A stretch of 8,255 nucleotides of DNA from Desulfobacterales bacterium (GCA_030613225.1 JAUWMJ010000110.1:1-8255), one strand, 5' to 3'. Positions 1 through 5,071 are shown, counted from the first letter of the stretch. Notes: a model not told the origin generated them from the letters alone. Translations and numbers: made by a program.

Positions 1-437
1 ATAAAAAGCTTGATCCTCGACAGATTAACGACCTGTTGAATAAACAAAGTGGCCTTTTGGGTCTTGCAGGGATCGGCAGCAGCGATTTGCGTGATATTTT
101 AAAAGCCGAGGAAAGTGGTAATCAGCAGGCCGTTACAGCCCTTAACGTTTTTGCTTATCGGATTAAAAAATATATCGGGGCATACGCTTTTGCCATGGGC
201 GGCATCGATGCCGTTGTATTTACCGCCGGTATCGGTGAGAACTCACCGGGAATCAGAGAGATGGTCTGCCGGGGATTGGAAGGGTTGGGAATTGTGATGG
301 ATACGGAGAAGAATGTTGCCGGGAATCTCGCCGAAAGAGAGATACAGCACAACGACAGTCGAGTGAAAATACTGGTTATTCCCACAAACGAGGAAAAACA
401 AATCGCCCTTCAAACCCTCAATCTGCTTCATGAATAA
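1..437 (+). CDS. ackA: Acetate kinase, C-terminal part (5' end outside window)
   Basis: Acetate kinase interconverts acetate + ATP and acetyl phosphate + ADP in the cytoplasm, normally working with phosphotransacetylase (Pta). The reading frame is open from the first bases, so the gene begins upstream; about 144 codons are visible before the TAA at 435-437. Family hallmarks visible are the stretch GIGSSDLRDI, the helix AYRIKKYIGAYAFAMGG, the nucleotide-binding loop FTAGIGENSPGIR, and the C-terminal VIPTNEEKQIA, whose glutamate belongs to the metal/active site in characterised acetate kinases. The C-terminus is intact and ends where the family normally ends. pta would be expected just upstream but lies outside the window. 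The gene converges on the minus-strand hydrolase with only 16 bases between the stop codons and no obvious intrinsic terminator. Confidence 0.96.
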   Translation, partial: KKLDPRQINDLLNKQSGLLGLAGIGSSDLRDILKAEESGNQQAVTALNVFAYRIKKYIGAYAFAMGGIDAVVFTAGIGENSPGIREMVCRGLEGLGIVMDTEKNVAGNLAEREIQHNDSRVKILVIPTNEEKQIALQTLNLLHE

Positions 438-453
438 AGATAAGCTGTAGACG

Positions 454-1056
454 TTAAATATTGGAAGATAAAACCGATTCAAGCTCGTCCAAACATCCTG
501 AATAGAAATGGTCGGCACCATTTATGATTTCGAGATGAGCTTTTGGATTCCACGCAGGGTACATGGATTTAATTCGATCAGCAGGTGCAATATCATCAAT
601 ACTGCCGGTTACCACTAACTTAAGGCAGGGAATTGAATTTACAGGGCTAAAATCGACAAACCCGACAGGAGGCGAGACCATTACCATATTCTCAACAAAA
701 TTGCTCTTACTGATTGCAAGTGCATTGACCCAGGCGCCAAAAGAGTAGCCTGCCAGATCTAAATTTTTTATTCCCATTTGTTTGAGGGTTGAAAGTGCAG
801 CACGTACATCTTCCTGCTCACCCGATCCATTATCATAACTGCCCTGGCTATTCGCGGTACCGCGAAAATTGAATTTTAATGTGGTAAAATCCTTTTTTTG
901 ATAGGCCCGTGCAATCAGATCAACAATGAAATTATTCATATCCCCGCCATAAAGGGGATGCGGATGGGTTATTACAACACCGTTATCTTCGGATTGTTTA
1001 TCTAGGAGGCCTTCTATTTTATAATCTTCAGATAAGAAGATAATTTTCTCTTCCAT
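454..1056 (-). CDS. Small alpha/beta hydrolase (COG2945-type, dienelactone hydrolase-like)
   Basis: This 200-residue protein is a compact single-domain alpha/beta-hydrolase. Visible motifs are HPHPLYGG at residues 31-38 (oxyanion-side loop typical of the 'HPHP' COG2945 group), FNFRGTANSQG near 63-72, the nucleophile elbow GYSFG at 103-107 with Ser105, a likely catalytic acid at Asp154/155 in TGSIDD, and His183 in GADHFYSG. The complete triad suggests an active esterase or thioesterase; the substrate cannot be told from sequence. No signal peptide is seen, so it should be cytoplasmic, unlike its three lipoprotein neighbours. Its ATG overlaps the TAA of the upstream OmpA-domain gene by one base (TAATG), which points to translational coupling as last gene of the operon. 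No strong Shine-Dalgarno of its own is seen. Confidence 0.88.
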   Translation of the reverse strand: MEEKIIFLSEDYKIEGLLDKQSEDNGVVITHPHPLYGGDMNNFIVDLIARAYQKKDFTTLKFNFRGTANSQGSYDNGSGEQEDVRAALSTLKQMGIKNLDLAGYSFGAWVNALAISKSNFVENMVMVSPPVGFVDFSPVNSIPCLKLVVTGSIDDIAPADRIKSMYPAWNPKAHLEIINGADHFYSGCLDELESVLSSNI

Positions 1057-1655
1057 TATTCAATAACAAAATGCACTCGTCTGTTTTTTCTTCTGGATTC
1101 TTCGCTACGACCCTTATATAAGGGACATTCTTTCCCATAGCTGACAACTGTAAGCCTTGACGGTAAAATACCCATCTTTATCAAAAAGCTTTTTACTTCT
1201 CCCCCGCGCCTTGCGCCAAAGGCAAGGTTATACTCTGCAGTACCCGGCACATCTGTATGCCCTTGAATGATTACCGAAATTTCGGGATTCTTTTTTAGCC
1301 ACCTGGCTTTTTTCTTTAACACTTCCTGTGCTGCTGAAAAGAGAGAATAACTTCCTTTGCTAAAATAGATATCTTCATTTACAAACATGTTCATGGCAGC
1401 CGCCATCTCACGCTCTACTTCTGCCGATGCTTCACTCAGACGCTCTTCCTCAAGGACTCGCTGCCGTTCAAGTTCTTCCTGTCTTTTTATTTCGGCAAGT
1501 CTTGCCTCTTCCTCTACCAGTCTTGCGCCCTCATCTTCATCCACATGGCTTAAAGAAGGATCCGGCTCAATTGTCTTTCCGGCACATGAGACAATATGGA
1601 CAGGACCTGATATAATAAATAAGAGGGCCAAACCTATCCACAACTTATTTTTCAT
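1056..1655 (-). CDS. Pal-like lipoprotein with C-terminal OmpA domain
   Basis: Predicted 199-residue envelope lipoprotein that would tether the outer membrane to peptidoglycan. Residues 1-24 form a signal peptide ending in the slightly atypical lipobox IVSC with Cys24. A highly charged Glu/Arg-rich probable coiled coil spans about 43-88. An OmpA/Pal peptidoglycan-binding domain covers about 92-199: GHTDVPGTAEYNLAFGARR (Asp135), VVSYGKECP, and the terminal NRRVHFVI (Arg192), the residues that bind diaminopimelate in Pal and OmpA. The resemblance to Pal is strong, but no tol genes are adjacent, so it may be a Pal paralogue. The start was placed at MKNKLW because of a strong Shine-Dalgarno five bases upstream and the signal peptide; the open frame upstream to 1772 lies inside the neighbouring gene. 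It overlaps the preceding gene by 11 bases and the following one by 1. Confidence 0.87.
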   Translation of the reverse strand: MKNKLWIGLALLFIISGPVHIVSCAGKTIEPDPSLSHVDEDEGARLVEEEARLAEIKRQEELERQRVLEEERLSEASAEVEREMAAAMNMFVNEDIYFSKGSYSLFSAAQEVLKKKARWLKKNPEISVIIQGHTDVPGTAEYNLAFGARRGGEVKSFLIKMGILPSRLTVVSYGKECPLYKGRSEESRRKNRRVHFVIE

Positions 1656-2040
1656 TTTCTCCTCCTTTTTTACCGGAGTTTTCTTTTTCAGAAAAGTGAT
1701 TTTTTTCTCCATAGATATGCAATTTTTCATGTTTCCATATACTGAGAATCGAAAAAGTCTCAAGATCGGCAAAATATACTTTACTTAGTCCGTGTTTCTT
1801 TGCAACATCCCCCAGGGCATTGGAGTTTAATTCAATATAAAAATTATAACCTGTCACAGGTTCTGCTACATGGAAAACAATTCCATCTGCATGAATATTT
1901 GTTACAGGTGTATTATTAAGATCCAGTGTGTATGGTACTCTAATGTGTGTAAAGACCATGCCTTTTAAAGGACTGCATCCGCTAAGCAAAGGGATGAATA
2001 AAAGAAAAGAGGCAACAATCATTTTTATTTTAATAGACAT
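1645..2040 (-). CDS. TRL-like lipoprotein, diverged second copy
   Basis: Predicted 131-residue lipoprotein. Residues 1-22 are a signal peptide with lipobox LSGC (Cys22); the next residue is Ser, compatible with outer-membrane sorting. It contains IRVPYTLDLNNTPV, a pattern common in the TRL-like family (PF13146, named after a tRNA-associated locus), and a C-terminal segment VAKKHGLSKVYFADLET ... KLHIYGE that lines up with the TRL core of the gene just upstream (AAKNGNIKILRHADQET ... RVIVYGD). The family's function is unknown. The polar tail after residue 112 seems little more than coding over the next gene's ribosome-binding site. Start chosen at MSIKIK, which immediately precedes the signal peptide and has CAGGGGA about 10 bases upstream; the longer open frame to 2088 overlaps the preceding gene. 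It lies 20 bases after that gene. Confidence 0.72.
   Translation of the reverse strand: MSIKIKMIVASFLLFIPLLSGCSPLKGMVFTHIRVPYTLDLNNTPVTNIHADGIVFHVAEPVTGYNFYIELNSNALGDVAKKHGLSKVYFADLETFSILSIWKHEKLHIYGEKNHFSEKENSGKKGGENEK
1659..1667 (-). promoter_or_regulatory. Shine-Dalgarno deciding the OmpA-lipoprotein start
   Basis: On the minus strand the bases read AAGGAGGAG, with core GGAGG at 1665-1661, followed by AAA and the ATG at 1655-1653. This near-perfect site lies inside the last codons of the upstream TRL-like gene, where it encodes part of the tail KKGGENEK. It fixes the translation start at 1655 rather than at the earlier in-frame ATGs. Confidence 0.8.
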
Positions 2041-2060
2041 TTTTTCATTCCCCTGCCTGA

Positions 2061-2357
2061 TCAATCCCCATAAACAATAACCCGCCACCGGGCATATATT
2101 CCCGACAATATCACGGTTGTTTCCTGATCCGCATGTCTCAGAATTTTAATATTTCCGTTTTTTGCTGCTGCCGCATAGCTGGCATCTCCCCAGGCAACCA
2201 GCCAGAACAGGCTATAAGCTGAGGCAACCCCCACTTTGGAACCCAGTTCGGTTTTGTCAAGGTTTTGGTCGTATGGGGTTATAGTATGGACATAGGTACA
2301 TCCGCTAAAGAGTAAAATTACAGCAAGAATAATTGCGAGCTTGATTCCTGATTTCAT
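2061..2357 (-). CDS. TRL-like family lipoprotein
   Basis: Predicted 98-residue lipoprotein and first gene of the minus-strand operon. The signal peptide ends in LFSGC (Cys20). The mature part has GSKVGVASAYSLFWLVAWGDAS, then AAAAKNGNIKILRHADQE and a closing RVIVYGD. This order (glycine-rich strand, WGDAS, alanine-rich helix, ASN/GLY-I-x-K-I, D-x-E) is that of TRL-like proteins (PF13146), a family of small lipoproteins of unknown role. A clear Shine-Dalgarno AAAGGAG lies about six bases upstream of the ATG, and a candidate sigma-70 promoter about 60-85 bases upstream. Family assignment rests on motif recognition; no biochemical function can be given. Confidence 0.82.
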   Translation of the reverse strand: MKSGIKLAIILAVILLFSGCTYVHTITPYDQNLDKTELGSKVGVASAYSLFWLVAWGDASYAAAAKNGNIKILRHADQETTVILSGIYARWRVIVYGD

Positions 2358-2413
2358 ATCAACTCCTTTTAATTAGGTGCAACAAAGAAAAATGGATAAA
2401 TTTCTTAAATCCT

Positions 2414-2442
2414 TTAATAGCAAAAAGGTTTTAGGATATCAA
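2414..2442 (-). promoter_or_regulatory. Candidate sigma-70 promoter of the lipoprotein operon
   Basis: Read on the minus strand: TTGATA (2442-2437, 5/6 to consensus), a 17-base spacer and TATTAA (2419-2414, 4/6). Transcription would start near 2407, giving a leader of about 50 bases before the first lipoprotein ATG. Position and spacing fit, but the -10 box is imperfect and the region is AT-rich. Confidence 0.38.
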
Positions 2443-2483
2443 TATAATAACAGTAATATGAGTTTCGGCAACAAAAAAATATT

Positions 2484-2588
2484 GTAAGCGTTCACAGGCA
2501 CCACATCTGCACGCGATCAGGGCAACCAGCATCAGACTATAGCTGGCCGCCCTGATCACGCACATCTGCAGCACCTGTGAACGCTTAC
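2484..2588. repeat. 105-bp long hairpin element, tips GTAAGCGTTCACAGG
   Basis: Two 47-base arms (2484-2530 and 2542-2588) face each other around an 11-base loop. The outer 15 bases are perfectly inverted, as are the inner GATCAGGGC and CCAGC. Of 47 positions, 36 match as Watson-Crick pairs. Nine of the 11 exceptions are G-U compatible when the minus strand is folded and A-C mismatches on the plus strand. The tip sequence is shared with the larger elements at 2961-3261 and, less well, 3903-4170. It sits in the divergent spacer, upstream of both outward promoters. No flanking target duplication is evident. It could be a REP/MITE-like element, a cruciform, or an RNA gene. Confidence 0.85.
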
Positions 2589-2657
2589 AGGACGGAAATT
2601 GTGCGACCTTTTTGTTCCGAATGGGCGTGATACATAATATTTATTTTAAAAAGAGCC

Positions 2658-2685
2658 TAAAGTTTTAACCCAGTATGGCCGATTA
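2658..2685 (+). promoter_or_regulatory. FliA/sigma-28-like promoter
   Basis: TAAAGTTT (2658-2665) matches the sigma-28 -35 consensus exactly, and GCCGATTA (2678-2685) matches GCCGATAA at 7 of 8 positions. The spacer between them is 12 bases rather than the usual 11. The start would fall near 2692, just before the ribosome-binding site, so the leader would be only about 15 bases. A competing weak sigma-70-like pair (TTGTTC, 17 bases, TAATAT) exists just upstream. Confidence 0.45.
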
Positions 2686-2706
2686 GTAAAACAGGAGGTA
2701 AATATT

Positions 2707-2913
2707 GTGGATATCACAATTGGCGGCATGCCTTTTATTAAAAAAGACCCGCCGGAAGAAAAAATTGCTTTGCGCTCACGTACAAAGCTGTTTCGCAGAG
2801 ATCAGCGAAAAAACGTACAGGATCGGCGAAAGAGCGTAAGGGATGGTGTCTTTGTTTCGCTTTCATATAAAAAAGATCGTCGAAAGCAGCGTGATAGAAG
2901 AAAAAGCTGCTAA
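2707..2913 (+). CDS. Small very basic protein with repeated DRRK motifs
   Basis: This is a 68-residue protein of unknown function. I support it as a gene because a strong ribosome-binding site (AGGAGG at 2693-2698) lies eight bases before a GTG start, and the frame is clean to the TAA at 2911-2913. The N-terminus MDITIGGMPFIKKDPPEEK is mixed in character; the rest is Arg/Lys-rich, with RRDQRK, QDRRKSVRDG, and DRRKQRDRRKSC at the end. The spaced DRR units resemble tails I associate with small deltaproteobacterial proteins, perhaps nucleic-acid binding, but I cannot name a family. A sigma-28-like promoter just upstream would hint at motility-linked expression. It is followed by the 301-bp repeat element and has no same-strand partner. 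Confidence 0.68.
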   Translation: MDITIGGMPFIKKDPPEEKIALRSRTKLFRRDQRKNVQDRRKSVRDGVFVSLSYKKDRRKQRDRRKSC

Positions 2914-2953
2914 TGAGGCGAAAAATTTCCGGATGGCAGGAAAATAGGTATAT

Positions 2954-2960
2954 GTTTGTT
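2954..2960 (+). repeat. Left copy of 7-bp flanking direct repeat GTTTGTT
   Basis: GTTTGTT directly precedes the left tip of the 301-bp element. The same seven bases occur at 3263-3269, one base beyond its right tip. This is a candidate target-site duplication. Confidence 0.5.
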
Positions 2961-3261
2961 GTAACCGTTCACAGGTTCAGGGTTCAACGTTCAAGGTTAG
3001 GAACAAGGACAAAAGTAAAGACCCGAAGTTCTCGTAAAAAATGCTGGTTTGCCACATAATTGCCAATGCGCCGCCAATTTTCAGATTGGGAATGACAAAG
3101 CCGGGCCTGTCTCGGCGTCTTGTCAAGGCGAAGCTTTAAAGCGAAGTCTGAAGCTTTCAAGCGAAGCCGGGCGTTACTCACATAAGTACGCCTCCAAAGT
3201 GGAGTCCGGGGACAAGAATGCAACCTTGAACCCCTGAACCTTTGAACCAGTGAACGCTTAC
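2961..3261. mobile_element. MITE-like 301-bp element with GTTCA-repeat inverted ends
   Basis: The left end (2961-2998) begins GTAACCGTTCACAG and runs through tandem units GTTCAGG, GTTCAAC, GTTCAAG. The right end (3222-3261, read inward on the minus strand) begins GTAAGCGTTCACTG and continues GTTCAAAG, GTTCAGGG, GTTCAAG. The two arms are therefore inverted repeats made of 7-8-base units. The core carries a 20-bp tandem repeat and small palindromes but no convincing gene; the open frames across it (2984-3223 minus, 3049-3237 plus) lack coding character. Flanking GTTTGTT copies suggest insertion. It lies between the converging 2707 gene and LysM gene, and its right edge is eight bases from the LysM stop codon. 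Confidence 0.65.
3130..3166 (+). repeat. Two-copy 20-bp tandem repeat in the element core
   Basis: GAAGCTTTAAAGCGAAG (3130-3146) recurs as GAAGCTTTCAAGCGAAG (3150-3166), with one mismatch and a 20-base period. Each unit contains AAGCTT. GCCGGGC stands on both sides (about 3090 and 3166). Confidence 0.8.
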
Positions 3262-3262
3262 C

Positions 3263-3269
3263 GTTTGTT
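3263..3269 (+). repeat. Right copy of 7-bp flanking direct repeat GTTTGTT
   Basis: Second copy of GTTTGTT, one base outside the right tip of the 301-bp element and directly abutting the stop codon (3270-3272) of the LysM gene. Confidence 0.5.
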
Positions 3270-3884
3270 TTACCTGTTTTCTACCGGCGCCACAATAAGT
3301 TTCTGGCCGGGATGAATAACAGTCTCAGGAGTAAGTCTGTTTAATTTACGCAAATCATCCACAGATAACCCATAACGACGGCTTATCTGATATAGTGTTT
3401 CCTTGGCCTTGACCTCATGATAGGTAAGATGCGTTATCTTTTTTACAATCTTTTTTTGTTCAGGTTTTTTACTTTCAGCAGCTTTCTTACCCCTTTTTTT
3501 CGACGTATAAAGTTCATTGTTGATGATATCCATTTTCAACGACATTGACGTTTCAAACCTGTCAAACCTGTCAACAAACAATTCAATTTTTTTTCCCTGC
3601 GTATCAAGAAGTATAAGTTTCTCATCGATTTCATCTATCTTGCCAAGTCTTTCTTCAAGAAGCGCCAGTCTTTTTTCTATGTTTACGATTGTTGTTTTAC
3701 TTGCAATATCGGCAGTCTTTGAAAGAAAAACTATAAACAAAAAAATCATGACAAAAAAACCAAGGCCCAGCAAAACAAGGGGTATCGGAGATGTTTTCTT
3801 TCTGTCCCATATATGGCGCTCGCGTTCATCCAAATAATCTTCGTCGGCCGTTTCATTTATTTCGTTAATATAATCATCAGTCAT
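3270..3884 (-). CDS. Membrane-anchored coiled-coil protein with C-terminal LysM domain
   Basis: This 204-residue protein is predicted to sit in the inner membrane and bind peptidoglycan. An acidic N-terminus (1-30) is followed by a single hydrophobic segment at about 34-54, then a probable coiled coil at about 66-125 (leucine/glutamate/lysine heptads), a lysine-rich linker at 129-150, and a LysM domain at about 154-198: YHEVKAKETLYQISRRYGLS, VDDLRKLNRL, HPGQKLIV. LysM domains bind N-acetylglucosamine-containing glycans. The expected topology is N-terminus inside, LysM outside in the periplasm. No catalytic domain is present, so it is probably a cell-wall scaffold or anchor. A good Shine-Dalgarno AAAGGAGAG lies upstream of the ATG. 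The transglycosylase gene lies upstream on the same strand, separated by repeat elements. Confidence 0.85.
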   Translation of the reverse strand: MTDDYINEINETADEDYLDERERHIWDRKKTSPIPLVLLGLGFFVMIFLFIVFLSKTADIASKTTIVNIEKRLALLEERLGKIDEIDEKLILLDTQGKKIELFVDRFDRFETSMSLKMDIINNELYTSKKRGKKAAESKKPEQKKIVKKITHLTYHEVKAKETLYQISRRYGLSVDDLRKLNRLTPETVIHPGQKLIVAPVENR

Positions 3885-3902
3885 GGTTTTCTCTCCTTTT
3901 AT

Positions 3903-4073
3903 TTATTGGTTCACAGGTTCAGAGTTCAGAGGTTCAGGGTTGCTTTTTTGTCGACCTTGCTCATAGGGCAGTAGGCACTTTATGAAACTACGAATTGCGG
4001 CTCGGGTACGTCCGGTATAATCATAAACATCCTGAAACTCAGATTTCGTTATGCATTGTTGATCCACAGCCAT
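3903..4073 (-). pseudogene. Remnant of a four-helix-bundle (IVP/S23-like) gene, C-terminal part
   Basis: A 56-codon minus-strand frame, ATG at 4073 and TAA at 3905-3903, is short but looks protein-like. It reads AVDQQCITKSEFQDVYDYTG then TRAAIRSFIKCLLPYEQ. The pattern VALDQ-x-YI-x-x-x-EF-x-x-x-Y ... I-x-x-FI-x-YL is the last-helix region of the four-helix-bundle protein family (TIGR02436, PF05635), first known from 23S rRNA intervening sequences and usually about 120 residues. The N-terminal two thirds are missing: the same frame upstream has a TGA two codons before the ATG and a TAG further up. The final residues NPEPLNSEPVNQ are simply the translated GTTCA repeats. No good ribosome-binding site precedes the ATG. 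Assignment is from motif memory and needs a profile search. Confidence 0.5.
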
Positions 4074-4170
4074 GCCTCAATTACCAGTCAGAGAGTACTA
4101 ATTCCCCATAGGATTCAGATTTGTGTTAAGAACCGACAACCCCTGAACCTTTGAACCCGTGAACGGTTAT
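3903..4170. repeat. 268-bp element with GTTCA-repeat inverted ends
   Basis: The left arm (3903-3943) reads GTTCACAG, GTTCAGA, GTTCAGAG, GTTCAGG, GTTGC. The right arm, inward on the minus strand from 4170, reads ATAACC, GTTCACGG, GTTCAAAG, GTTCAGGG, GTTG. The unit order matches the ends of the 301-bp element. The left tip has lost the GTAANC start. Just outside, TATTGGTT (3904-3911) and AACCAATA (4174-4181) are also inverted, as if 12 bases were deleted from the left tip. The core contains the four-helix-bundle gene remnant. Confidence 0.65.
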
Positions 4171-4175
4171 AGAAA

Positions 4176-4204
4176 CCAATAGGATAATGCATATTGTGTG
4201 TCAA
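4176..4204 (-). promoter_or_regulatory. Weak candidate promoter upstream of the LysM gene
   Basis: On the minus strand TTGACA (4204-4199, 6/6) is followed after 17 bases by TATTGG (4181-4176, 3/6). If used, the transcript would cross the 268-bp element and the four-helix-bundle remnant before reaching the LysM gene, giving a leader of about 290 bases. The poor -10 keeps this tentative. Confidence 0.25.
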
Positions 4205-4264
4205 GGGAAAAACAATACAGTATATAGTGGCCACGCGGGAAAGTATGGAAGATTGTTTACTGCT

Positions 4265-4416
4265 TGGGTTCAAAGCTCCGAGGTACAGGGTTCAGGGTTA
4301 AACAGATGAGTTGATAGCTGCTAAAGTGATAAACTATGAGTTGTCTGAGCTCACCATGCCCCCAGCGATACACCCAACCTTGAACGGTGAACCCTGAACC
4401 TCTCAACCTGAGTTAC
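4265..4416. repeat. Third GTTCA-repeat inverted element, about 150 bp
   Basis: GAGGTACAGGGTTCA (4280-4294) is inverted, with one mismatch, at 4388-4402. Outer units are more degraded: the left has GGTTCAAAGC and the right tip reads GTAACTCAGGTTG inward from 4416. The core of about 75 bases shows no coding potential. It lies immediately 3' of the transglycosylase gene, whose stop codon is eight bases from the right tip, so it may act in transcript termination or stability. The stretch between this element and the previous one (4182-4264) holds only the weak promoter candidate. Confidence 0.5.
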
Positions 4417-4423
4417 AGAAGCG

Positions 4424-5071
4424 TTATGAATACAATCGGCTGCTATCCATTTGGAGTTTATAATATCGGTAATACTTAATAACCTTTTTAATATAGTACT
4501 TTGTTGCCCTGAAAGGTGGGATTCCGGAGTGCTCTCTTACTTTTCTACTACCTGCATTATAAGCTGCGAGTGCCAGCTCAATATCACCGTCAAACTGGTT
4601 TAAGAGCTTCTTGAAATACCGGACACCGGCATTTATGTTGTGTTCAGGGTTGAAGCTGTCCTTTACACCAAGTGATCTGGCGGTTGTCGGCATCAGTTGC
4701 ATAAGACCTTTCGCGCCTTTTTTAGAAATTGCTTTGGGATTATAGCTGGACTCAGCCATAATGATAGCCATGACCATTGCAGGGTCAACCTTATAGCGAT
4801 TTGCCGCCTTAAGAACTATGGGCTGAAAGAGGCGCTCCGCTAAATTCAAGCTGATAATGGGTAGGATTTGATCAGGTTTGACTGATAGCAGCTTTTTTTG
4901 CAAAGAAGCAGAAATTTCAGGCTGACCGATCTCAGGTTCTTTTGCTGCAACCAGAGCAGTTTTGGGTTCCTCATATATGGACGGCATCACCACGCCCATA
5001 ACTATTGCAACGACGGTTAGCCACAAAGCCAGATTCATCGAAGGAGGATTTATTGGGGAATCGTCTTTCAT
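4424..5071 (-). CDS. Lytic transglycosylase, Slt/MltE-type catalytic domain
   Basis: This 215-residue enzyme is predicted to cleave the MurNAc-GlcNAc bond of peptidoglycan with formation of 1,6-anhydro-MurNAc. A hydrophobic segment at about 13-31 should act as signal anchor, placing the rest in the periplasm. A linker at 32-78 precedes the SLT domain at about 83-205. Motifs: MAESSYNPKAISKKGAKG with catalytic Glu107, GLMQLMP at 122-128, the helix NPEHNINAGVRYF, and AAYNAG at 169-174, with FRATKYYIKKV as the closing segment. These define lytic transglycosylase family 1. Start at 5071 is supported by the promoter 33 bases upstream, although only a weak GAAG precedes it; Met12 is an alternative that also keeps the membrane segment. 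It is monocistronic or loosely linked to the LysM gene downstream. Confidence 0.92.
   Translation of the reverse strand: MKDDSPINPPSMNLALWLTVVAIVMGVVMPSIYEEPKTALVAAKEPEIGQPEISASLQKKLLSVKPDQILPIISLNLAERLFQPIVLKAANRYKVDPAMVMAIIMAESSYNPKAISKKGAKGLMQLMPTTARSLGVKDSFNPEHNINAGVRYFKKLLNQFDGDIELALAAYNAGSRKVREHSGIPPFRATKYYIKKVIKYYRYYKLQMDSSRLYS

Noticed and set aside
1656..1772. N-terminal extension of the OmpA-domain protein by 39 residues
   Set aside because: The extension would bury the signal peptide inside the protein and lies within the upstream TRL-like gene; the strong Shine-Dalgarno is at the internal ATG.
1387..1788. Serine-rich plus-strand open frame of 133 codons
   Set aside because: It is antisense to the Glu/Arg-rich coiled coil of the Pal-like lipoprotein; such charged repeats leave Ser/Arg-rich opposite frames.
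2984..3223. Minus-strand open frame of 79 codons across the 301-bp element
   Set aside because: It lies wholly inside the repeat element, has biased Arg/Leu composition from the tandem repeat, no ribosome-binding site and no recognisable family.
3049..3237. Plus-strand open frame of 62 codons in the same element
   Set aside because: It overlaps the minus-strand frame, ends in the GTTCA array and shows no motif or ribosome-binding site.
2961..4416. GGTTCAA stretches resembling tRNA T-arm sequence
   Set aside because: No matching acceptor, D-arm or anticodon arm can be built around them; they are units of the GTTCA arrays.
2961..4416. CRISPR-like repeated sequences
   Set aside because: Units are 7-8 bases, directly adjacent and arranged as inverted arms, with no spacers of uniform length and no cas genes.
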